The notes beneath the pieces are model-generated. The model was not told the DNA's origin. It saw only the letters and a list, made by a program, of their open reading frames with translations, and made no database searches. From Cordia subcordata (Eukaryota; Streptophyta; Magnoliopsida; Boraginales; Cordiaceae), in contig JAPTOF010000005.1 in the NCBI GenBank assembly GCA_028554755.1, forward strand, positions 12,491,001 to 12,555,000: a stretch of DNA of 64,000 nt. The letters run 5' to 3'. The position numbers were made by a program, and so were the translations under genes. Numbering within the stretch: the first letter of the stretch is position 1; each line of letters starts with the position of its first letter. Positions 11,599 through 21,518 of the stretch are shown here, piece by piece.

Positions 11599-11762
11599 TG
11601 TGTGACAATATCTTGGACGCTAGCTTGAAAATTTGGATAAAAATAGGGGTTAAATTTGGAAATTAAGAAAATAATTTTACAATGTTGTAAAAATATTATT
11701 TAACAAACTTTTTATTTCTCTTTCCTTTCCTTTTAGTATGTACATCAACTAAATATCACAAT

Positions 11763-11850
11763 GGAACAGTTCAAGTGGTTGAGTTTATTTGCTCAAAGAG
11801 GTATGTTGTGAGTTAGGGGTTGAATTGAAACTTAAGAAATAAAAGATATT
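11763..11850 (+). mobile_element. Possible tRNA-derived SINE remnant
   Basis: TTCAAGTGGTTGAG resembles a polymerase III box A, and AGGGGTTGAATTGAAAC about 40 bases on resembles a degenerate box B, followed by an A-rich stretch. Only the head is visible. Weak call. Confidence 0.3.
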
Positions 11851-12297
11851 ATCGATCTATCATTTATAAAAGATAAAAATTAAAGATAAAATAAAAAATT
11901 AAAAGGGAAAAAGAGGATACTATCTAACAACGTCTTGCGTTTCTGAAATTTGTTTTAAAAACAAATTGATTATAATTGATAATGTTGAAAAGTCAAATGG
12001 GAGTCAGACTGAAAAAGGCATCAGCAAAAGAATGTTCCTTCTGGGAGGATCCACAAAGCATGATTCCACTCGAACAAAATAATATATGCACACCATTGCA
12101 TACTCACACTATTTTAGCTATATATATGCCTAATAAATAACTCTTAAGATAACATATCTTTAGTCGAATATTAGTAATGAATTTAAATCTCTCCACCACC
12201 TATATAAAAAACTATATATATTCTCGTGTTAATGTTAATTAAAAATTAATTCATGTATGTAAGTTGCAGATTAAATAATATAGTAGATTAGAGCCTG
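11851..12297. other. Intergenic, no gene seen
   Basis: AT-rich unique sequence with stop codons in all frames. No repeat or motif stands out. Confidence 0.5.
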
Positions 12298-12482
12298 GTT
12301 GGATTAGTTTTTTGCAATAAGTATTTGATTAGATTTGAAAAAAAAAAAAACTAAAACTCTCAATGAAACACAATTTTAGAGTTTTTTTAGGCCAAAACTC
12401 AAATTTAAAACTTTTCAAAAGAGCATTTTTTTTAAGTTATAGAAAAAAGTGCTTTTAAAAAAAAATTAAGCTAAACAAGCCC
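12298..12482. mobile_element. Probable MITE with GGTTGGATTAG-type ends
   Basis: Left AGCCTGGTTGGATTAG faces right (reverse complement) AAGGGCTTGTTTAGCTT. The inside holds AAAACTC/GAGTTTT and AAAAGCACTTTTT inverted phrases, as in other local MITEs. Target duplication is not clear. Confidence 0.4.
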
Positions 12483-13414
12483 TTAATAATTTAAATTTCT
12501 AGATAAAGCAAGTTCAACCATGCCCAACAAGAAATAAAGTCAATTTAATTATTAAAAGAGGATGAAGATCATGATCTTGGGGGGGCCTAAAATTGAAATA
12601 CACCTCAATGGAATGAATACTTTGACTTACCACCTACCTAGACCAGAAAATTCCATGTCTGATATATCTCTTGAATAATTTAAACTGACACAATATAATG
12701 CAAATGCTCCCTTTTACTCATTTTGATATGCTGCTTGTTCAAATTTTACCATGCTATGGTACCTCGGACCGGTCACAGATCCACAAGTGAATTATTGATG
12801 TGTGAAGTACATTTATCGTAACTCTATATGTTATGAAGCTATCCGAATCTTTTTGCTTTTTCAATTTTAAAACGACTGTGGCTATTGAAGATGCAATCAC
12901 TAGATTTAGATTCTATCATAAAATATAATTTTATGAAAGTAATTTAATAAGGATAGAATTATCAATCTCTCTCGTAACATTACGCTGAAAACAAAATAGG
13001 ATTATTCTTAGTTTGAGGATCATAGATGTCACACACAGTTTGGCCATTTCAGTAAAAGAATGAATGTGCAGATTGAGAAAAAAAAAAAAAAAAGCAGTAA
13101 AACATCAACACGCTTTGCTTTACTGAATATGGCAAGGGACAACATGGAGACCTGGTTCCTTTTTTATCCTTATCCTCTTGTTATGATGCAACTATTTGTC
13201 AAGGTGGACGACGCAATACGCCTCCAATAATTGAATGGTGTTCCTGCTTTTCTGCTACCCAATCAATTCAATTCAATTAGAAAAGAAAAAAATAAAAAAA
13301 AGAAAAAAAGAAGTCCATTATCTGATGCTGTTCATATAATAAATATTAAATTAAAAAAAAATGTGCTCATCGTTTTATAATATGAAGAATCCACTGAAAG
13401 TCGGATTACATTAA
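12483..13414. other. Intergenic, no gene seen
   Basis: AT-rich with A-tracts at 13078-13094 and 13286-13310. No coding or structured signal found. Confidence 0.5.
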
Positions 13415-13791
13415 GAGGACGTTTGGGAGTGGTTATAAATTGGTCAAATTTGTTCATAGTAAAAATAAAAAATAAAATCCACCTATTTGACAAATTGTAC
13501 TTAGAAGTAAATAAAATTGATTTAAGCAATTTAAAAAAAAAATTTATCACTCCCTCAATTTTTTTAGGTGTTTATAAGCAATAAGAGTTGACTAAATAAA
13601 ATTATATTTATATTCTTTAAAAAACACAAAAAATATTATTCCTTATTTAATGAAAGTTTTTTTAGTCATTTTAGCAAATGCCATTGACCAAACATGTTAA
13701 TAGTTTATTAACCAAACACTTCTCTGCTTATTTGCTTCTAAGCATTAATTGCTTATAAGCAGTTTGAAGAAAAGCAAATCCAAACACCCTT
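13415..13791. mobile_element. Tourist-like MITE, 377 bp, TAA target duplication
   Basis: GAGGACGTTTGGGAGTGG at the left and, reversed, AAGGGTGTTTGGATTTGC at the right form the ends. TAA occurs at 13412-13414 and 13792-13794. Inner ends share TGCTTATAAGCA phrases with the smaller copies in this window. Confidence 0.65.
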
Positions 13792-13979
13792 TAAATATTT
13801 TGAAGTTATAATTCTTTCATATAGTACTAAATGTTAACATGTAATTTATATAAGATAACAGTATATATTTTGTCACCCTTTGAGTTTAGAATTCCATGTC
13901 AAAAAACATACTAGTATAAAAATTATAAAATAACTAATTAGGCTTCAAATTAACTGATTTAAAACAATTAAATCAAATT

Positions 13980-14325
13980 ATTAGGTATTCTCAGAATACC
14001 AATTTATAAACAACTCAATACACACTTATTTTCTTGCTATGGAACATTACTCCTATGGATTTAAGGGATAGCTTAGACTGCCTTTTTTTACTGTAGCAAT
14101 TTATTTTACATAGCATTTAACTCCTGTATTTGCATAGCATTAGGTATACCAATTTATAAACAACTCAATATACACTTATTCTCTTGTTATGGAACATTAC
14201 ATTGTCTCGGTTAAAAACATTTCATACATTTGTTCTTCGTCAAAGGTGGCTCCTATGGACTCAAGGGATGGCTTAGATTGTCTTTTTACCATAGCAATTT
14301 ATCTTGCATAGCATTTAAATCCATT
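13980..14325. repeat. Imperfect direct duplication of about 160 bp
   Basis: ATACCAATTTATAAACAACTC...TATGGAACATTAC...CTCCTATGGA...TAGCAATTTAT...TAGCATTTAA appears at 13996-14124 and again at 14147-14321. The second copy carries about 50 extra bases (TGTCTCGGTTAAAAACATTT and following) between the GGAACATTAC and CTCCTATGG blocks. No coding role seen. Confidence 0.75.
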
Positions 14326-14497
14326 ATGTATTAACTTTTAGAACGAATTCGTTTTAAATCCAAGTAATTATTTATTATAACAACCTTAATATTGCCCGTC
14401 ATCTTAAATTTTTAGAATTGAGGCTTGACGTTCAAATTTTAAACCATTAAACACAAGAAATTGGACCCCCTAACGTTTGGATGTCATGTCTTACCAA

Positions 14498-14609
14498 GAG
14501 GGTGTTTGGCTTTGCTTATTTAGTACTTATAAGTACTTAAATAGTAAAAATCAGAGATTTTTTTTTAAATGCTTATAAATATCCTAAATAAACAAAGCCA
14601 AACACCCTC
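14498..14609. mobile_element. Tourist-like MITE, 112 bp
   Basis: Near-perfect inverted ends: GAGGGTGTTTGGCTTTGCTT at the left and reversed GAGGGTGTTTGGCTTTGTTT at the right, each continuing into TATTTA and a TTATAAGTACTTAAAT core. TAA follows the right end; CAA precedes the left end (one change from TAA). Closest relative in the window is 6369-6488. Confidence 0.8.
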
Positions 14610-15365
14610 TAAATTTTGGTTACTTGATTATTTTGTTTGTCTTTTTTTTTTAAATTGTAAAAATTGATTAAGTGTCAGAATAACAAGTTGGTCTGCTCCA
14701 AAATGATCTGCCTGTACTCCAAAATAAACACAAAATGACAATTCAAGGAACTGGCAACCTTATAATTATGAGAGAGAAGAAGAGAGACATTTGTTTTCTA
14801 ATTTGAATTCTTGTACCACCAATGTTTTGTCGACTGTTAGTTGCTGTCAAGCTCACCTATTCCAAATAGAGTTCTTCTATATATTTCTTTAATCTCGCTT
14901 GCTCTCCTAATGTTATAACATTATATCACATTAAAGGAACTTACGAGTAACGATAACAAATTGATATTATAATAATAACGTAATGATTTGAGCAGCTCAC
15001 AGCAAGCCCAAAATAAAGATTCCATCCAAACACAGAAGTAAAAGCTGCAAGAAGAAGTGAAGAAGAGAAATGGACAAATCAAAAAAGTCAAGAACGAAGA
15101 GTTTGAACATTCAAAATTCAATTATGTACAATTTCAGAAGAGACTGATAAATGTAGACTGAAAAAGGCAACATTTGTGACTAAAAATTCCACTGCTAAAG
15201 TTCCCATTTCAAACCCAACAATCTCCATTGCTGACTCCCACAAAAAGCCCCAAAAGACATCATATAAAGAAGCAAAAGGAGAATGACAGTTGAAACCCTT
15301 GACAACAAGTCACAACATCACCTGGCGGAAATTGAAAAGGAAAAAAAAAAAATGTACACTTAACA
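14610..15365. other. Downstream flank of the TCP gene, no gene seen
   Basis: AT-rich sequence. A minus-strand frame at 14921-15121 has no recognisable feature. Part of the TCP 3'UTR may reach into the right end, but no polyadenylation site could be fixed. Confidence 0.4.
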
Positions 15366-15624
15366 CAGCAAACCTTTACCTAATGGGAATAAATATGCTC
15401 ATAATATGATTTACGTTACGAGCAAGACTCAAAAATAAAGTGCTAAAAATGCAGTAGTCTTGATGATTCACTACCATTAAATCTTAAGCTCTCAAACCTT
15501 TGCCTAAAGGGAACAGATTTGCTCATAATATGATAACGTTATGAGCAAGACCCAATAACAGAAGCGCTGATGATACAATTGTGATAAAATGATCTTGACA
15601 GTTCACAACCATTGAATCTTACGT
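15366..15624 (-). repeat. Two-copy direct repeat (about 128 bp) with a hairpin in each copy, in the TCP 3' flank
   Basis: AGCAAACCTTTACCTAATGGGAA...TGCTCATAATATGAT...GAGCAAGAC...CTTGATGATTCACTACCATT (15366-15490) is repeated with changes at 15491-15624. In each copy GCTCATAA is followed within about 20 bases by its inverted complement (15397-15423 and 15519-15548). The second copy makes a perfect 10-bp stem; the first keeps the stem in RNA with one G-U pair. It lies 120 bp or more past the TCP stop, probably in the 3'UTR. Confidence 0.65.
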
Positions 15625-15742
15625 TTGTGAGCGGAATCCTTCCTCCCTCTCACCTAACACACTTAACCATCTAGAATCATGCATGCACCAAATAAACTAA
15701 AAGGAAAAAGAAAATGAAAAGTGGCATCAACTTGAAATTTCA

Positions 15743-17032
15743 TTATTGGGAATCTTTGGGATTTTCATCAGGACTATCACTGCCTTGGGGCTGATTTTGA
15801 TGATGATGATGTTGTTGTTCTAAATTCATACCCAAATGAACCCTACCACCACCACTACCACCGTATGCATTAATGGAGGCCAACATTGCCATATTAGTAG
15901 TGTTTTCTGGGACACCTGGGCCGAGCTGCTGAACCGGCTGTGGCTGTTGCAACACCATTGACCCGAGTTGAACCGGGCTGAACCGGCCTCCGCCGGGGAA
16001 TTCAAACCCCCCAATTCTTGGCATGGCGGACGCCGCCTTGTACTGCCAAGCCTGGTGGTCCTGCTGAGCTGGAACCACCGACGAGGCTGACGCGCCAACA
16101 CTGGCAGCGCCAGCCGCGCCGCCCACGGGCAGCATCCAGAAAGCGTTCCCCACGTTTGCAGTAGCTGGTGCAACTGCCCACATGGCTGTAGCAGGGATGA
16201 ACCCAGAAGGTTGAGCTGAACCGGGTTTGACTTCCGGACCCGGTTCACTACCCTCAACCCCGGTTCTCGTCAGTTTTGCCGCCTGAGGCGAGCTTGCACC
16301 ACTAGTATCGTCTCTAAACCTCTTTTTCATGTAATTCTCATCTGGGTCTTGACCAAAACCACTGTTCGATAGCTGATGATGAAATCCAAGCATGGCGGTG
16401 GCGCCGCCGTGGATGAAAAGCGGCGCGGACTTGGACGGCGGAGCTGAAATGGTGGTGCCACTGCTGCGCAAAGACACATTAAGGGTAGAAAAATTGGCTG
16501 GGATGGTACCAGTACCAGTGGCGGCTATAATCGCCGGTTCAGCTTGGTGTAAAAGCCACTCAATAGTCTCACCATCGGACCTGTGACCCAATTCTCTGGT
16601 AAGCTGAAACACTCTGGCCGCACACAAAGCCGGCATCCGAATACGCCGTCCCCGGCCATCCACCTTAGTATGGCGGTCTTTGGACGGGTTCTTCGCTACC
16701 TTGTTGCCTGCAGTATTGTTGCTGCTATTGTTCGCGGTGGTGGTGATAGCAGTGGTGGTCGTGGCGGCGGTGGACGAAGAGGAGAGCAAGGTTCTTGATC
16801 GCATGGAAACGGAGGACATGAAAGGGGCATGGCCAGCAGGATTATCCGCAGACTGTTGACTTTGGTTATGGTGTGAAATAAGTTGTAGAGAAGCAGCTGG
16901 AGAAGAAGAAGAAGAAGGTTGTTGATCTTGATTTTGCTGTTGTTGTTGAGATGTTGTTGATGCATGGTGGTCAGCGCCACTGCTACTACTACTACTGCCT
17001 TGGTTTTTGCTATGTTGTTCCATAAATTCCAT
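15743..17032 (-). CDS. Class I TCP transcription factor, TCP8-like
   Basis: Nuclear DNA-binding regulator of growth and cell proliferation. Single exon, 429 residues from the ATG at 17032 ([10 protein letters not shown]). An in-frame ATG 28 codons upstream would add a Pro/Lys-rich stretch unlike TCP N-termini, so I prefer the internal start. Residues 17-110 are Ser/Gln/Thr low complexity. The TCP bHLH-like domain spans about 117-172: basic part [17 protein letters not shown], then [22 protein letters not shown]; the short class I basic region is clear. After it come [17 protein letters not shown] and [10 protein letters not shown], then C-terminal blocks [27 protein letters not shown], typical of the TCP8/22/23 group. 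A His run and Gln/Asn-rich tail close the protein. The gene is intact and intronless, as usual for the family. Confidence 0.93.
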   Translation of the reverse strand: MEFMEQHSKNQGSSSSSSGADHHASTTSQQQQQNQDQQPSSSSSPAASLQLISHHNQSQQSADNPAGHAPFMSSVSMRSRTLLSSSSTAATTTTAITTTANNSSNNTAGNKVAKNPSKDRHTKVDGRGRRIRMPALCAARVFQLTRELGHRSDGETIEWLLHQAEPAIIAATGTGTIPANFSTLNVSLRSSGTTISAPPSKSAPLFIHGGATAMLGFHHQLSNSGFGQDPDENYMKKRFRDDTSGASSPQAAKLTRTGVEGSEPGPEVKPGSAQPSGFIPATAMWAVAPATANVGNAFWMLPVGGAAGAASVGASASSVVPAQQDHQAWQYKAASAMPRIGGFEFPGGGRFSPVQLGSMVLQQPQPVQQLGPGVPENTTNMAMLASINAYGGSGGGRVHLGMNLEQQHHHHQNQPQGSDSPDENPKDSQ

Positions 17033-17820
17033 CTTCAATCCCCTTTTTTTTTTTTTTTTTGGGGGTAAGGTGTGGGGGGACGGGGTGGGGTTAGGAGGGT
17101 GGGCGTGTGTTTTCAAGAAAACTTAGGTGGTGAGACTTGAAACATTGTCCAATTGGCAACTTGAAAGCCCCCACAAAGAAAAAGAAACAGAGACTTGAGG
17201 ATTAAGTCTTTTCTTTTTTTCTTTTATTTTTATTTTTTTGGTTTTGTTTTTGTGTAATAAAAAAGTCTCTCTTTGAGCCAAAGTGATCAAGTGGGAAAAA
17301 TTTGTGGGGTTCTCACTTGTTTCATCTGTGCTCTTTGTGGTTGACTGCTGTCTTTGAAGAGAGAAGAGAAAAGAAGAGTTAGTGTGTGTAGTAGTAGGTG
17401 TGTGGGAGCCTACATACAAAAATTAACCAGAAAGGAATCAGTGAGACAGTAGCTTTGCGGCGTGGGGAGGGGGGGGTCCAAGTGGTGGAGGCAGGTGGGG
17501 GACCTGTACCTCTATTCATCAGTAATGGTAGCAGTAGAGGAAGCCCCACTCGTGGGGTCTTCTTCTTTTCTTTGTTCAAAATTTGTGTGTGTGGAATTTT
17601 ACAGTTGGCTTCAAGAATTTTGGTTGTTTGTAAGCCACATACACTTTTCTTTTCCTTATACGCAAAAATCTTGTGGTGTATATATGAATTGTAGTCAAGA
17701 TTCTGCTGTGCTCGGTGTGTGTACATGTACATATATATATGTGTGTATGTGTATGTATATGTATATTTGGCTCAATTAGGTTCTTTATAAATGGCTGCTT
17801 TTCACCTGGAATTGTCACGC
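17033..17820 (-). promoter_or_regulatory. 5'UTR and promoter region of the TCP gene
   Basis: Upstream of the ATG the minus strand has A-run AAAAAAAAAAAAAAAA (17045-17061) and strongly C-rich tracts. A TTTATAAA stretch near 17788 on the minus strand could be a TATA box, but the transcription start is not fixed. A TA/TG microsatellite (17727-17766) lies in between. Open frames on both strands here are low-complexity and not called. Confidence 0.4.
17060..17105 (+). other. G-rich tract with six G-runs (quadruplex-prone)
   Basis: On the plus strand runs of 3-6 G occur six times within about 45 bases (GGGGGTAAGGTGTGGGGGG, ACGGGGTGGGG, GGAGGGTGGGC), immediately upstream of the TCP start on the template side. 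A second G-rich patch lies at 17461-17503. The pattern fits a G-quadruplex in DNA; the mRNA would be C-rich. Confidence 0.5.
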
Positions 17821-20800
17821 TCAGCGAATCTTTTTAGTATTTAGAATTGATCATTTCACGAGGGAGAGTTTACTGGATCCAATTAATACTTGATAGTCAA
17901 AAGTCTTTTCCTACTCTTTCTTGCTTGTCTTACAGCTTTGTTATTAAAGGAGATTGGGTGAACTTCTGGTTCGAGTCAAGTCGAACCCTGACCTGAGTAA
18001 ATACGCGTTGGGTGTGCCCGAAATCTTGAACCTGCACGAAAAATATGACAAGTTTAATTCCCTTAAGATAGGTTCCGGTGCTTAAATACAGTACAATATA
18101 AAGGGTGAATAAAATATTAGTTGTCCATAATTGAGTTGGGAAAACATCCTCACTCAACCATTCCATAAGGCATGGATTGGATTAATCGCATTTAAGGATA
18201 CGACATTCTAACGTCTTCTTATTTAACTAATAATTAAGTGGGAACCAAAACCTTCGAAGTGGAGCGATCTGACCCCAAAACTTTGTTATGGTTGAGGTTG
18301 AATGTCATGTGTCACGCGATGGTTGGTTGCAATTTTATATTCCAATTTCCACCAAATGCAAAATACTTCAATTCAAAGCCTCCGGAATGAATAATTTTCC
18401 CTGATTAAGCAATTACATCGTTGATGATGACGAGTATGGTGACGTTCGTCATTGCCGACTCCAAATTTCACGCATACGTACATGCGATGCGTGTAGGAAA
18501 TTTTAAATGGGCAGAAATTCTGCATATGGTCTATTCTTTCAGACCATTAATTCTGAAGGCAATGCTGATTATGGTCCTGATAATGCCACGAGTTTAACTC
18601 TTAATTTGGTCGAAGAGAAAATTCTATTATAATTTTGCGTAAGATTTGGGATAAGTTTTGCTTTTTCTTTTTTTCCTTTAGATTAAGAAAGGTATTATCG
18701 TGTACAAGGGTTAAAACTTGTTATTGTCTATTTTTGAGTTATTAAAAGAATTTAATAATAATAAACTAATAATGTGTTTCTAATATGATTATTTAAATCA
18801 TCTAAACAATAAATATTACTCATAATATAATAATGTTATGAACTGATTTTCTTTCGCATCATATCTAAATATAGGTGTTAACTTTAGAAGTGAGAATATT
18901 TCAATACAGTTCTTGAAAAATTTTAGGACCAAAATCATATCACAAAGAAGAATTTTCGTCCCGTGTCTTCCCAAATTTATGAAACAGTTCCTCTATATTC
19001 GTGCCTTTCATTTCTTGCTCAATTAGGATAGTTCGATATGAATACTCCAATTTTTTAGTTTTTCATTTTCAATTTGTTCACTAATTTAGCATCCATACAT
19101 ACACCGCTTCCCCCCTACTTATTAGTATAATTTAATCAAAAACATAAAAGTTAAAATAAAAAAATCCAAGTTGTCAAAATCATTTTCTCGACATATCAAA
19201 ATACTTTAACTTATCAGAAATCACGGCAATATATATGTATGTATATATATATGACTCATAAGAAAACCTCACTAAAGAAATACATACATACATACATAAG
19301 ACACACATATATATGTGTATAATATTACTTAATATATCATATATGAATTCATGCAAAATATTTCGTATACAAATATAAATTAATGATTAATATTTAAAAT
19401 TTTGCCCTTTTTGTTTGGTCCAATTTACTACAATTCTTGATCTGTTCTAGCCTAAACTATAGAATCATGCCAAATAAATTTTTTCCTCCCAATTCTTGTT
19501 AAAAAGTCAACAAAACTTTTGACTCAATACCATTCAGTATACAGTTTAAAAAACTCAAGATCCGTACTCAGCAATAGCCTCGTAGGCTGTGTCAAAGAGT
19601 AGTGTACGCAAAACCTATCTCTTTTTCTTGATTATTTCACGTCCTGGTGTTACAAATAAATATATACATGTAAAAGAAAGTACTGTGGAATATGTGGTCA
19701 AAATGGTTAGAGAAAAGAACACAAAGTGCATGTGTTTTTTAACCCTATAATAATTATAATAATAATAAATGAATCTGCAAATACTCCCAACTCCACTGAT
19801 GTGAACTGTTCATCCCCCTAAAAGCCAAAACCCCATTTTGACCGTTTCCTCTCTTTCCCAGCTGTCCCTCCAGACTTGTACTGTACGAAATTTTGCAGTG
19901 CAGGAGGACCATTTGGCCAAACAAAGCGACTTGAAGGGGGTAAAATTCAGGACACAGAAAGTTAGGGGAAAAAAAGCAATCACATTCATGGTGGAGGTTG
20001 GATTTTGATCCCTTTGGTTAAGTTGCGACAAGAATGGTTTAATGGTAGTAAATTGTTTTTTAAATGGTTGGAGAAAATATATAAGTACGATATATCCATC
20101 CGTCTGTCCGTCACTCTTCAAAATTATTTTAGTCATTTGGAAAGAAATTTCAATACCTATTTGACAAACTCTGGTTGTTAGAGACTCGCCTATATATGGA
20201 ACGACATTGGAGTTCTAGAATTAAAATTCTAATAATAAACTCAAAACGTTTAAAATAATATTACAAGGGAATTTAAATTCGACTAGGTTTATAGAAAGAG
20301 TAGCCCTGCTATAGACAAATAATAAGGTAATAGAAATAGTAATATTTGGATGTGCGACAGGACAGCATCTAATGCACTTGCAACAAGAAAACAGCTCATC
20401 CCAACACAGTCCCCATGCACTCCATCCTCCACATAACCTTTAATTATAATTCAACTCCCCACTTGTTTTCCTCGCACAAAACCTTTCAACCTTTTACGCG
20501 AGCGCACACACATATATATTATATTTCAATCATGAGTTCTTTTTGGGATTCAGCACCAGTCTACTCCACCATTCCCACTTTCTTCTTCTTCTTTTTTTTT
20601 TTTTTTCATCAATTAATTTTAGTCTATAATTTATCCTATTTTTTACATATTATTCACCTATTCTTTAAGAATCAATATTTTTAGTAGTATACTTGAACTT
20701 ATAGATGAAAAAAATGGTGATAACACCTGTGGAAATGCTAAATTGTAAGAAATCAGCTTCCGCAGTAAAAGGTGAAGGTTTTTTTTTTTTTTTTCCAGGT

Positions 20801-21518
20801 ATTAACCAAAAAAACAAAAAACAAAAAGAAGAAGAAGAATTAGATTGCTGAGTAAATTACTATTGCATTATGATGCCTTTGAGAACCATTTGGCTTTGTC
20901 CATCCCCTTTTTGAGAAGTTACATATATGGAAGCAATAATTTATGCACCATAGGTTGACCTAAAGGGCTATCACAACTATGGCGATGACTTAGAATGATC
21001 TGTCTCTAGTTGTAATATAAGTAAAGACTCTTCTGCATGGGTTGGCTATTTTACATTTCTCCATATCTTTTTCATCTATTCTGTTAAAGATTCTTTAGCT
21101 ACTACACTAAATTCCCTGTTAAAATAAAATTCTAGAACCACCCCTCCTGAGGAAATCTAAGTTAAACGCGCAAAAGAATACAGTAGTCTCTATATGTTAT
21201 GAGAAAAATAAAATAAGCTAGACTTTAGCCCATAATGCCGTAAGATGCATGCTAACAACCTTCACACAAAGAGCAAGGAAATTTGCAGTGCCATTCTTGT
21301 GAACTTGACAGAGAAGAACTCATAGGAAGATATAAAAGAGTACCTTTCATTTCAGAAACAAAAAAGTAATCTTTGCATACAGATGCTATTACAGAGAAAC
21401 AGAAGGCATAACTTTCGAAAGAATGGTGTCCTTGTGATATAAGAAGTTCTCTCACATCTTTGTCTACCTCTACTTTCTTTTCTTCTATCGCAGTAATCTT
21501 GCTTCTATTAGCTGTTCT
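17821..21518. other. Intergenic, no gene seen
   Basis: 3.7 kb between the TCP and invertase genes. Open frames at 17930-18166, 19810-20136 (minus) and 20415-20684 (plus) have no recognisable domain; the last one runs through a T-tract (20590-20607). TA/TG microsatellites occur at 19229-19325. The right end includes the invertase 3'UTR. Confidence 0.5.

Noticed and set aside
15826..16257. Second minus-strand frame of 143 codons over the TCP gene
   Set aside because: Out-of-frame shadow of the GC-richer TCP coding sequence.
16392..16798. Plus-strand frames opposite the TCP domain
   Set aside because: Antisense shadows; no recognisable protein features.
17379..17779. Several overlapping frames on both strands upstream of TCP
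   Set aside because: Low-complexity (His/Thr/Tyr runs from microsatellites); treated as leader/promoter.
20415..20684. Plus-strand frame of 89 codons
   Set aside because: Runs through a long T-tract producing poly-Phe; no family resemblance.
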